From an uncultured bacterium (GTDB lineage: Bacteria; Cyanobacteriota; Vampirovibrionia; Gastranaerophilales; Gastranaerophilaceae): a stretch of DNA of 7,839 nucleotides. This document shows, in pieces, positions 1-6,404 of the stretch. The number at the start of each line of letters is the position of its first letter. The stretch's first letter is position 1. Position numbers and translations under genes: made by a program. The DNA is taken from the NCBI GenBank assembly GCA_900554095.1, contig USGC01000079.1:1-7839 (forward strand), written 5' to 3'. Below the pieces are notes generated by a model. The model ran no database searches. It had not been told where the DNA came from and saw only the letters and a program-made list of their open reading frames with translations.

Positions 1-40
1 GGGGGGGCTCATAAATCCCATTTTTTAAATTTTACTCTTT

Positions 41-69
41 TTGACCTCTTGTTTTTTGAACAATATAGT
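41..69 (+). promoter_or_regulatory. Sigma-70-type promoter of the pilin-like gene
   Basis: TTGACC at 41-46 matches the -35 consensus at five of six positions. TATAGT at 64-69 serves as the -10 element, five of six, and the spacer is exactly 17 nt. Transcription would begin near 76, giving a leader of about 33 nt before the ATG at 109. The promoter lies inside the open frame that runs upstream of that ATG, which argues against any earlier translation start. Motif match only. Confidence 0.65.
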
Positions 70-99
70 GTTAAAATAAATAATAAAGTACGCAACCAT

Positions 100-103
100 G
101 AGG
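100..103 (+). promoter_or_regulatory. Ribosome binding site fixing the pilin start
   Basis: GAGG at 100-103 sits 5 nt before the ATG at 109. It selects that ATG over the upstream in-frame TTG at 49, and the prepilin leader begins exactly there. Confidence 0.6.
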
Positions 104-108
104 TCTGT

Positions 109-762
109 ATGAAAAAAGCTTTTACTTTAGCTGAGGTATTAATTACCCTTGGAATTATCGGTATTGTTGCGGCTATGACAATGCCGACGCTTATTCACAA
201 CCACAACAAAAAAGTTATTGAAACACGTTTAAAAAAATTCTACTCGTCTATTAACCAGGCGATTTTACTCTCTGAAGCCGATAATGGCGATAAGAAAGAC
301 TGGGCAGATTTTGACAGAACACAAAATCCTAATTGTATCGGTGGTAAACTCGATAGCGAAGCTTGCGTTACTGACTTTTATAATAAGTACTTGAAAAAAT
401 ATCTTAAAACGGCAGAAAACGCAAGATATATTTCTTCTTTAAGTGGGTTATGCGTATTTTTTGCCGATGGTAGCGCTGTTTTGATAAAATATGCGGGCGG
501 AGATTACACTTTTTATCCTTATGCGAAGAGTATTGACAAAAAAAATAATGTAAACAGCAAAGATTATTTTTGGTTTGCTTTATATCCGGCAGGAGCCGCA
601 GGCAAAAGAAATGAATACTTTTACAACAAAGGTGTTGAACCTTATATTGAAGCCGACTGGGATGGCACTGAAGAAGGCCTCAAAGCAGACGCTCGCAACT
701 ATGCAAAAATCATTCAGCTTAACAATTGGCAAATCCCGGATGATTACCCTATTAAAATATAG
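109..762 (+). CDS. Type IV pilin-like protein with prepilin leader
   Basis: A 217-residue secreted filament subunit or pseudopilin. The leader MKKA is followed by FTLAEVLITLGIIGIVAAM, the classic N-methylation site and hydrophobic helix. Prepilin peptidase should cut between Ala4 and Phe5, which puts the conserved Glu at mature position +5 (Glu9). The -1 residue is Ala rather than the commoner Gly. The rest is a soluble globular region with three Cys (76, 86, 115), a FADGS turn around 118-122 and an aromatic KDYFWFALYP stretch at 151-160. It ends in NWQIPDDYP (206-214), a tail I associate with the expanded pilin-like families of Gastranaerophilales. The ATG at 109 is chosen because the leader starts there, a Shine-Dalgarno site precedes it and the promoter lies just upstream. 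It stands alone, converging on nadE with no spacer. Pilus, competence or type II secretion pseudopilin roles cannot be separated from sequence; no pilus assembly genes are in view. Confidence 0.88.
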   Translation: MKKAFTLAEVLITLGIIGIVAAMTMPTLIHNHNKKVIETRLKKFYSSINQAILLSEADNGDKKDWADFDRTQNPNCIGGKLDSEACVTDFYNKYLKKYLKTAENARYISSLSGLCVFFADGSAVLIKYAGGDYTFYPYAKSIDKKNNVNSKDYFWFALYPAGAAGKRNEYFYNKGVEPYIEADWDGTEEGLKADARNYAKIIQLNNWQIPDDYPIKI

Positions 763-2169
763 CTATACAAACTTATGCACAATCGGATAGCAAACGCCTG
801 AGCCGAATGAACGTTCGGTTAATCTAATTCCAAGCGTGCTTTGTTTACGTTTGAACTGAGCCCGGTAAATTTTTTTGATAGTATCATTAACAAGAGCTTC
901 ACCGTATTTTTCGTAAATTTCTTCAACAGGACGGCATTGTTCGACGTACATCTCAATAATATCGTCTAGTATAGCGTACTCCGGAAGACTATCTTGGTCT
1001 TTTTGGTTCGGTCGAAGCTCCGCTGACGGCGCCTTTTCTATTATTTCATTCGGAATGATTTCCTTTTCTCGGTTTATATAATGTGAAAGTTTGTAGACAT
1101 TTGTTTTTGTCAAATCGCTTATTAAATTGTATCCGCCGGCCAAATCACCATACAGCGTGCCATACCCCATCGAAGCTTCCGACTTATTGCCTGTTGAAAG
1201 AAGCAGGTAATTATCACGATTTGAGAAGAACATCAGAATTAAAGCCCTCAAACGTGCTTGAAGATTTTCTTCTGCCAAATCATGGCGTCTTTCGTGTGCG
1301 ACTTTTTCCATAAAATTATCAAACAATGGAGTAATAGTATGCTTTGCTGTTTTAATACCTAAATTTTGGGCCAATTTCAAAGAATCATTCACGCTTCCTT
1401 CTGATGAATACATGCTTGGCATCATAATCCCGAAAACATTTTCAGCACCAAGCGAATCAACAGCGAGAGCCGCAGTTAAAGCACTGTCAATGCCTCCTGA
1501 AAGCCCTAATATAACCTTTTTAAATCCGGTATTTTCACAGTATTCATGCAACGCAAATTTAATTACTTCATAAACTTGCTTTTCCATAGGTTCGTCAATA
1601 AAATCCACGATTTTTGAAAAATCCACAGTCTCTACAGCTTCAATACAAAGCGGCATTTGCATTACAAGTTCATTATGTTTATTTTTGGCAAAACTCCCTC
1701 CTGCAAAGATATTTTCATCAGCCATACCAATTGCGTTAATATATAAAAAGTCAGATTTCGGCTGAATACTTTCAACAAAGTCTTTATAAGTATTCATCGC
1801 AAAGTAACGGTTTTTGGCAAGAATATATAAATCGCAAATTACATCATCCCTAAAGGTTTCAGAGACAAAAATCTTTTTACCGTTTATTTCAAAGGCTTCA
1901 ACGTCTTGAGCTCGCCCATCACGGATTAAGATATCGCCTATCAATACGGCTTTATCGTAATTCTTTTCGGCAATCCTTTCATAAAAATCAAGCTGCTGCA
2001 TAAGACATTTGGTATCACGGCATAAATCTTTAGCCCCCAAGTCCTCAAGATCCGCTGAAGGGAATACTATTATATCAGCATCAGTATTTTCAATGTATTT
2101 TACAATATTATCAAAATTATATTTAAAATCGGCTGTTTTCAATTTTATTTGCGCTGCTGCTATTTTCAT
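763..2169 (-). CDS. nadE: NAD+ synthetase with degenerate glutaminase domain
   Basis: A 468-residue cytosolic enzyme that amidates nicotinic acid adenine dinucleotide to NAD+ with ATP. The C-terminal synthetase domain (about 195-468) looks complete: ATP P-loop SGGIDS (224-229), ENLQARLRA (301-309), STGNKSE (325-331), YGTLYGDLAGG (336-346), a DLTKTNVY segment (352-359) and a KRKQ...FGSG end. The N-terminal domain (about 1-190) is a nitrilase fold by its AAAQIKL opening and its LYINAIG...GGSF remnant (142-159), but the family triad is not visible. The usual FPE is FPS (Ser38), the loop carrying the catalytic Lys appears deleted near 82-96, and the usual ICED is replaced by VSETF (102-106). The domain is tens of residues shorter than in glutamine-dependent relatives. 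I infer an ammonia-dependent enzyme, or one served by a separate glutaminase. The ATG is preceded by AGAAGG with a 6-nt gap. It lies 15 nt behind ftsQ and is probably co-transcribed with it. Confidence 0.93.
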   Translation of the reverse strand: MKIAAAQIKLKTADFKYNFDNIVKYIENTDADIIVFPSADLEDLGAKDLCRDTKCLMQQLDFYERIAEKNYDKAVLIGDILIRDGRAQDVEAFEINGKKIFVSETFRDDVICDLYILAKNRYFAMNTYKDFVESIQPKSDFLYINAIGMADENIFAGGSFAKNKHNELVMQMPLCIEAVETVDFSKIVDFIDEPMEKQVYEVIKFALHEYCENTGFKKVILGLSGGIDSALTAALAVDSLGAENVFGIMMPSMYSSEGSVNDSLKLAQNLGIKTAKHTITPLFDNFMEKVAHERRHDLAEENLQARLRALILMFFSNRDNYLLLSTGNKSEASMGYGTLYGDLAGGYNLISDLTKTNVYKLSHYINREKEIIPNEIIEKAPSAELRPNQKDQDSLPEYAILDDIIEMYVEQCRPVEEIYEKYGEALVNDTIKKIYRAQFKRKQSTLGIRLTERSFGSGVCYPIVHKFV

Positions 2170-2175
2170 AAAATA

Positions 2176-2181
2176 CCTTCT
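2176..2181 (-). promoter_or_regulatory. Ribosome binding site of nadE
   Basis: On the minus strand AGAAGG lies 6 nt before the nadE ATG at 2169. It sits in the 15-nt gap after the ftsQ stop codon (2187-2185), leaving no room for a separate promoter or terminator, so nadE should be translated from the ftsQ transcript. Confidence 0.6.
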
Positions 2182-2184
2182 TTC

Positions 2185-3060
2185 CTAATTTCCCAGCTTT
2201 AAATAATTTACTTTTTCCCAACTCAAATCAAGATATTTAACCTTCGCATCTACCAATTTAACTTGCGGCAATATCGACGGAATGCGCTTAATCCTTTCAT
2301 AAACGCTTTCATCGATACGTCCGAGCCTTATATTAACTGTTTTAATTTTCACAAAAGCATTATTTGGATCTCTCAAATCAAAATATTCAACAGGCTCCTT
2401 GGAATAAGTTTCTACGTACTTTGCAATTTTGGCAATCTTGTTTAGCTTTTGCAAATCCCACTTTCTGTAATCATCGCCTTTGTTGCCGTAAGAAAGAACC
2501 AAAATCGTTTTGTAATCTTTTTTCAAAGGCAGATACTCATGCCCGATAAGCTTGCCATCTTTAGTGAAAAATGCCACAGGCTTGACTTTTTCATCGGGAG
2601 AAATCATTATGTAAGGTTCACGTTCTCTCAATATAATTTGAATACGCGCAGGAAATGCGTACCTGCGTATATAAACATCCTCGACAGGTGCTAATTTCAT
2701 AATTGCATCTTTAATTTTGTCAGTTTTTGCCATGTAAATCGGCACATTTGGGACATCACTTGCTCTCAGTGCAGCAAAAATTCGATAAGAGGGTACAATT
2801 CTGTTATTTATAATTTCCACAGAATTCCCATCGAGCGCCTTGAACGCACTTTGCGGCATATACCATTGAGGCATTTTGGCAATATAGATTATTCCAAAAA
2901 TTAAAACTATATTCATCACAAAACACAACAATGCCCTAAATGCATTTTGGCGTTTACGGCCTTTACGGACTTTACGCTTGCGGCGAATAGTTTTTACCAA
3001 CTGCTCGCCATCAAGATATTCAACTTGTCCATTATTGTAATTTTGTGAAAATTCGTCCAT
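2185..3060 (-). CDS. ftsQ: Cell division protein FtsQ/DivIB
   Basis: A 291-residue bitopic membrane protein of the divisome, where FtsQ/DivIB with FtsB and FtsL links septal wall synthesis to the division ring. Visible parts in order: a cytoplasmic N-terminus with a very basic stretch (residues 23-38, mostly Arg/Lys); one membrane helix at about 41-61; a POTRA-like region at about 80-150 containing the ALRASDVPNVPIY and VEDVYIRRYAFPARIQI segments, the latter followed by REREP as in the family; then the beta domain, ending in LDLSWEKVNYLKL. Length and layout fit the family. The assignment rests on this layout and on the murC-murB-ddl neighbours, because FtsQ sequence itself is poorly conserved. 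The ATG has only a weak GAGA ribosome site, 5 nt away, and lies 13 nt after the ddl stop, so translational coupling is likely. ftsA and ftsZ, which often follow ftsQ, are not downstream; nadE is. Confidence 0.88.
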   Translation of the reverse strand: MDEFSQNYNNGQVEYLDGEQLVKTIRRKRKVRKGRKRQNAFRALLCFVMNIVLIFGIIYIAKMPQWYMPQSAFKALDGNSVEIINNRIVPSYRIFAALRASDVPNVPIYMAKTDKIKDAIMKLAPVEDVYIRRYAFPARIQIILREREPYIMISPDEKVKPVAFFTKDGKLIGHEYLPLKKDYKTILVLSYGNKGDDYRKWDLQKLNKIAKIAKYVETYSKEPVEYFDLRDPNNAFVKIKTVNIRLGRIDESVYERIKRIPSILPQVKLVDAKVKYLDLSWEKVNYLKLGN

Positions 3061-3073
3061 TAATTTCTCAATT

Positions 3074-4024
3074 TTACTTGTTTAAACCTGCACTGTTAAG
3101 GATTAAAAGCACTAATTCATCGTAACTTATACCCATAGCTTCCGCTTGTGCCGGAAGATCGCTTGTCTCAGTCATTCCCGGGCTTGTATTTATTTCTAAA
3201 ACATATGGTATATTATTTACGATTAAGAAGTCAACTCTTGAAACTCCACTGCACCCTGCCATTTCATAGGCTTTAACTGCAATTTGTTTAACTTGTTTTG
3301 TCATTTCCTCACTAAGTTCAGCAGGTAAAATGAATTCTGTCATACCTTTAGTATATTTGGCCTCGTAATCATACCACTCATTTTTAGGTCTAAGCTCAAG
3401 AATTTCAGTGGCGAAAGGTTCACCTTCACACTCCAAAACACCGACAGTCGCGCAAATCCCGACAAGATACTCCTCGATTAAAACATCATCATTGTATTTT
3501 ACAGCTTCGTTGTAGGCGTCTTCAAGCTCTTGAGCTGTATTAACTTTTGTCATACCAAAACTTGACCCTTCGCAGACAGGTTTTGTAATAAGCGGATATT
3601 TTAAATCCTTTGTCTTTTCTTTTACGTCATCGCCTTTTCTTACAAAAGCTGATTTGATAAGCGGGATTTCGCTGCAAGTCGACAAAATTCTTTTTGTAAA
3701 TTCCTTATTCATACAAACAGAGCTCGCCATAACTCCACATCCGGTGTATGGAATTTGAAGGATTTCGAGAAGCCCTTGGATACATCCGTCTTCGCCGTAT
3801 TTGCCATGCAAAGCATTGTAAGCCGCATCAAAATTTCCTAGCTTTAGCGTTTCTGCAATATTTTTATCAACCTCAACTAATTCTGCATTGATAAAGCCTA
3901 ATCTTTTAAGAGCTTCAAAACATCCTTTGCCGGAACGCATTGAAATTTCCCGTTCTGAAGACATACCACCTGCAAGTACAGCAATTTTTGCATCTTTACT
4001 TAATTTCGATATAATATTTTGCAT
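3074..4024 (-). CDS. ddl: D-alanine--D-alanine ligase
   Basis: A 316-residue ATP-grasp enzyme that joins two D-alanines into the dipeptide that MurF adds to the peptidoglycan precursor in the cytoplasm. Visible family motifs: GGMSSEREISMRSG (19-32) with Glu24 at the first D-Ala site; ALHGKYGEDG (71-80); PYTGCGV (92-98); the CEGSSFG loop (151-157); WYDYEAKY (217-224), a Tyr-rich version that suggests D-Ala rather than D-lactate as second substrate; VSRVDF (261-266) with Arg263 and Asp265; and EINTSPGMTETS (277-288) carrying metal and substrate ligands. Length is normal. The ATG at 4024 lies 25 nt inside the end of murB, with GAGG 7 nt upstream, so the two genes overlap and are probably translationally coupled. 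Activity and pathway are confident. Intrinsic glycopeptide susceptibility would be an inference from the Tyr motif only. Confidence 0.97.
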   Translation of the reverse strand: MQNIISKLSKDAKIAVLAGGMSSEREISMRSGKGCFEALKRLGFINAELVEVDKNIAETLKLGNFDAAYNALHGKYGEDGCIQGLLEILQIPYTGCGVMASSVCMNKEFTKRILSTCSEIPLIKSAFVRKGDDVKEKTKDLKYPLITKPVCEGSSFGMTKVNTAQELEDAYNEAVKYNDDVLIEEYLVGICATVGVLECEGEPFATEILELRPKNEWYDYEAKYTKGMTEFILPAELSEEMTKQVKQIAVKAYEMAGCSGVSRVDFLIVNNIPYVLEINTSPGMTETSDLPAQAEAMGISYDELVLLILNSAGLNK

Positions 4025-4902
4025 AATTTAACCTCATTTTCATTATTTCCGCCCAAAAATCTAACTTCAGGCTCCAATTCTATACCAAATTTATTTTTAA
4101 CCATTGAATACATATCAAACATTAAATTTAAAACATCTTCTGACGTGCAGGCTCGGTCATTAACTATAAAATTCGCATGATTTTCCCAAACCCTCGCTCC
4201 GCCGATTTGTAACTCTTTAGCGCCCGCAAGCTCCAGTAATCTTCCGGCAGAATCACCATTCGGGTTTTTGAACACACTTCCGCAATTCGGCAAAACAAGA
4301 GAAGGCTGGTGATTTTTTCTAAAGTTAAGGTTGTCTTGCATTCTCTTTCCAATTTCTTCACGCGGCGCCGGCGTAAGCTCAAATTCCGCAGATAAAACAA
4401 TATAAGGCATTTTTTGACAGATGGAATTTCTGTATGAAAACTCCATTTCATCTTTTGATAAAACAAAGACGCCGTTCTCAGATGAATACAATTTTACTTT
4501 TTTTACACAATTGCTGATTGACTGCCCGTTTGCAGAAGCGTTCATACAAACTTCCCCTCCCACAGAACCCGGAAAACCTATCATAAATTCGATTCCTGAT
4601 AGCCCGTTTTCCGATGCCTGTTTTGCAAGAAAAGGCCCTTTAATTCCTGCATCCGCAGTCAGAAGATTTTGTTCTATTTTAAACGACTTCATCTTTGAAG
4701 TTGAAATTACAACTCCGTTGTAGCCGGACGTTGAAACAAGCGTATTTGAAAGGTTTCCGACAACTTTTGCAAAAGGCTCGCTTTCTAATACAAAAACGAA
4801 TTCATCCACATTTTTGGGAAAATAAACCTTTGCAACTTTTCCACCGATTTTAAAAGTCGTCAAATTCTTAATTTCAAAATCATTAAAACATTCAACTTGC
4901 AA
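4000..4902 (-). CDS. murB: UDP-N-acetylenolpyruvoylglucosamine reductase MurB
   Basis: A 300-residue FAD enzyme that uses NADPH to reduce the enolpyruvyl group to lactyl, making UDP-MurNAc. Visible motifs: TTFKIGGKV (15-23) at the FAD domain start; GNLSN (49-53) in place of the usual G-x-G-S-N; the FAD segment IGFPGSVGGEVCMNAS (108-123); FSYRNS (155-160); NCGSVFKNP (206-214) with the catalytic proton donor Ser209; and the terminal LEPEVRF with Glu279. The start is TTG, at 4902. It is forced, since an in-frame TAA lies two codons upstream and the next downstream starts would cut into or remove TTFKIGG. AGGAG lies 10 nt before it. The start overlaps the murC end by 11 nt. About 17 residues follow the conserved EVRFLG end, created by the 25-nt overlap with ddl. 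The Leu in GNLSN is unusual but the enzyme otherwise looks intact. Confidence 0.96.
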   Translation of the reverse strand: MQVECFNDFEIKNLTTFKIGGKVAKVYFPKNVDEFVFVLESEPFAKVVGNLSNTLVSTSGYNGVVISTSKMKSFKIEQNLLTADAGIKGPFLAKQASENGLSGIEFMIGFPGSVGGEVCMNASANGQSISNCVKKVKLYSSENGVFVLSKDEMEFSYRNSICQKMPYIVLSAEFELTPAPREEIGKRMQDNLNFRKNHQPSLVLPNCGSVFKNPNGDSAGRLLELAGAKELQIGGARVWENHANFIVNDRACTSEDVLNLMFDMYSMVKNKFGIELEPEVRFLGGNNENEVKLCKILYRN

Positions 4903-6271
4903 CGTTTACCATCTCCTCATTCACAGCAGCAAGCTCTTTTCCTAGCGCTGTAATCGTTCCAGCGCCAAGCCCTATGATAACATCTCCTGAATCCAGTGAT
5001 GGAAAAAGCTCCGTTGCAACGGTCTTAATATCACCTGCAATGTAATCAACAGGAACATTAATTTTACAACGTAAATCTTGTGCAAATTTCCCTGAATTAA
5101 CGCCCTCAATCGGGTCTTCGGATGCCGCGTAAACATCAGTAACAACAACACGGTCAACACCTTCAAATGCGCCTAAGAAATCATCCCAAAGGTTTTTTAG
5201 TCTCGTGAACCGGTGCGGCTGAAAAACTGCAACTATTTTTCTGTTCTTAAACCCCACAGCAGAAGAAAGTGTTGCTTTAATTTCGGTCGGATGGTGCGCG
5301 TAATCATCATAAACAGTTATTCCGTCAAATTCCGCGACCTTTTGAAAACGTCTGCCCATGCCTGTGAACGTTGTAAAATGACGCTTAACTTTTTCAATAT
5401 CAACGCCTGCAAGATGAAGACTTGCCACAACCGCTAAAGCATTATAAACGTTGTGTTTTCCACGCAGAATTATAGAAAGAGATGTCAAAAATTCGCCTTT
5501 TAAATAAACATCAAATGTTGTACAATCTTGGCCGAAAACAATATTTTTAGCTGTATAATCCGCTTCATTAAGACCAAAACTCATTGTCTTATGCCCGTGA
5601 AGCTGATTTAACGCTTCACAATCATTATTTATCAAAACAATTGAATTTTCGCTTAGGTTAGAAATAAATTTCTCAAATGTTGCCATAAGAGACTTCATGC
5701 CATCTTTATAAAAATCAAGGTGATCAGGCTCAAGATTGTTAATCACACAAATATTTGGGCTGTATTTGACGATTGTACCATCGCTTTCATCAAGCTCTGC
5801 CGCGAAATACTTTCCATTAGTTGATTGAGCATTTACACCGATTTCAGGTATAATTCCTCCAACCACAAACGAAGGCTCATACCCAGCCAATTCCATTACA
5901 TATGAAGCAAGTCCGCTTGTTGTAGTTTTGCCGTGAGTACCGGAGTATCCTATAAAAAACTTATCATCCATCTTTGAAATCTCAGCCAGTAAATCAGATC
6001 TATGGTAAACCTTCAAACCTAATTTACGCGCCTTCATCAATTCCGGATTATCTTCCCTGATTGCAGTACTTGCAACAACAACGCAATCATCAGGCAGATT
6101 TTCCGCCTTGTGTCCAATGTGCACAACAGCACCTAATTTTCTTAACTTATCTACATATTTACTGTCTTTAATATCAGAACCTGCAACATCACATCCTCTT
6201 TCAAGAAGATACTTTGCAAGTCCGCTCATCCCTATTCCGCCAATTGCGATAAAGTAATATTTTTTATTCAA
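4892..6271 (-). CDS. murC: UDP-N-acetylmuramate--L-alanine ligase MurC
   Basis: A 459-residue cytosolic Mur ligase that adds L-alanine, the first stem-peptide residue, to UDP-MurNAc using ATP. Visible domains: an N-terminal Rossmann-like UDP-binding region with IGGIGMSGLA (10-19); the central ATPase with P-loop GTHGKTTT (111-118), AELDESDG (158-165), and NLEPDHLDFY (179-188); the HNVYNALA hinge (273-280); and the C-terminal domain with GMGRRF (304-309), the YDDYAHHPTEI motif (321-331), and QPHRFTRL (351-358) typical of MurC. Length is normal. The start codon is TTG, at 6271, with AGGG 7 nt upstream and an in-frame TAG four codons upstream, so it cannot be earlier. It leads the operon and overlaps murB by 11 nt. 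Expression probably starts from the promoter about 30 to 40 nt upstream. Confidence 0.97.
   Translation of the reverse strand: MNKKYYFIAIGGIGMSGLAKYLLERGCDVAGSDIKDSKYVDKLRKLGAVVHIGHKAENLPDDCVVVASTAIREDNPELMKARKLGLKVYHRSDLLAEISKMDDKFFIGYSGTHGKTTTSGLASYVMELAGYEPSFVVGGIIPEIGVNAQSTNGKYFAAELDESDGTIVKYSPNICVINNLEPDHLDFYKDGMKSLMATFEKFISNLSENSIVLINNDCEALNQLHGHKTMSFGLNEADYTAKNIVFGQDCTTFDVYLKGEFLTSLSIILRGKHNVYNALAVVASLHLAGVDIEKVKRHFTTFTGMGRRFQKVAEFDGITVYDDYAHHPTEIKATLSSAVGFKNRKIVAVFQPHRFTRLKNLWDDFLGAFEGVDRVVVTDVYAASEDPIEGVNSGKFAQDLRCKINVPVDYIAGDIKTVATELFPSLDSGDVIIGLGAGTITALGKELAAVNEEMVNVAS
4913..4917 (-). promoter_or_regulatory. Ribosome binding site deciding the murB TTG start
   Basis: AGGAG on the minus strand, inside the end of murC, lies 10 nt before the TTG at 4902. 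Together with the in-frame TAA just upstream of that TTG, it supports a TTG start for murB. Confidence 0.55.
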
Positions 6272-6278
6272 AACTCTT

Positions 6279-6282
6279 CCCT
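6279..6282 (-). promoter_or_regulatory. Ribosome binding site deciding the murC TTG start
   Basis: AGGG on the minus strand lies 7 nt before the TTG at 6271. The in-frame TAG overlapping its first bases rules out any earlier start. Confidence 0.55.
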
Positions 6283-6302
6283 AACCTATTTATGTCTCTA
6301 CA

Positions 6303-6336
6303 ATGTTATTATAATACATAAATACTGCCAAGTCTC
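6303..6336 (-). promoter_or_regulatory. Probable promoter of the murC-murB-ddl-ftsQ-nadE operon
   Basis: On the minus strand a perfect TATAAT lies at 6313-6308. The best -35 at 17 nt is only GAGACT (6336-6331), three of six. An overlapping alternative is TTGGCA (6331-6326) with TAACAT (6308-6303) at a 17-nt spacer. Either gives a leader of about 25 to 30 nt before the murC TTG. It is the only non-coding gap upstream of the five-gene run, so a promoter is expected here; which hexamer pair is used is uncertain. Confidence 0.5.
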
Positions 6337-6390
6337 ATTTGTAATGATATTTTAATAAAATTTAATAGCAATTTTTCTATTTTTTGTGTT

Positions 6391-6396
6391 TATAAT
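6391..6396 (+). promoter_or_regulatory. -10 element of the acetyltransferase gene
   Basis: A perfect TATAAT ends only 8 nt before the ATG at 6405. No convincing -35 is seen at 16-19 nt spacing (the 17-nt position reads GCAATT); the upstream stretch is T-rich. If used, transcription would begin at about 6402-6404, giving an almost leaderless mRNA. Confidence 0.45.
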
Positions 6397-6404
6397 AGTT
6401 GGGT

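Noticed and set aside
1..30. Run of seven G at the window start, followed by CTCATAAATCCC and a T-run, resembling half of a terminator
   Set aside because: Only a 3-bp stem can be drawn within the window and the upstream part is not visible. The G run could also be an assembly edge artefact.
49..108. TTG at 49 as an earlier start for the pilin-like protein, adding 20 residues
   Set aside because: It would put residues before the prepilin leader, it lies upstream of the -10 element, and it lacks a ribosome site. ATG 109 has all the expected features.
803..818. Inverted repeat CCGAA...TTCGG inside the end of nadE, as a terminator for the pilin transcript
   Set aside because: A 5-bp stem with no U-run after it; it is explained by the codons of the conserved TERSFG segment of nadE.
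1832..1840. Cys112 of NadE as a surviving catalytic Cys, since VICDLY looks a little like ICEDLW
   Set aside because: It lies too close to the following strand (FAMNT) and fits the helix after the nucleophile position. The Glu and Lys partners are missing in any case. Kept as the main way the degenerate-domain claim could fail.
4421..4723. Plus-strand open frame antisense to murB, about 100 codons
   Set aside because: No recognisable motif or ribosome site, and it lies wholly opposite conserved murB sequence; the same holds for the other antisense frames opposite nadE, ftsQ and murC.
6399..6404. TTG at 6399 as the acetyltransferase start
   Set aside because: It would lie upstream of or at the predicted transcription start, with no ribosome site; ATG 6405 is two codons downstream.
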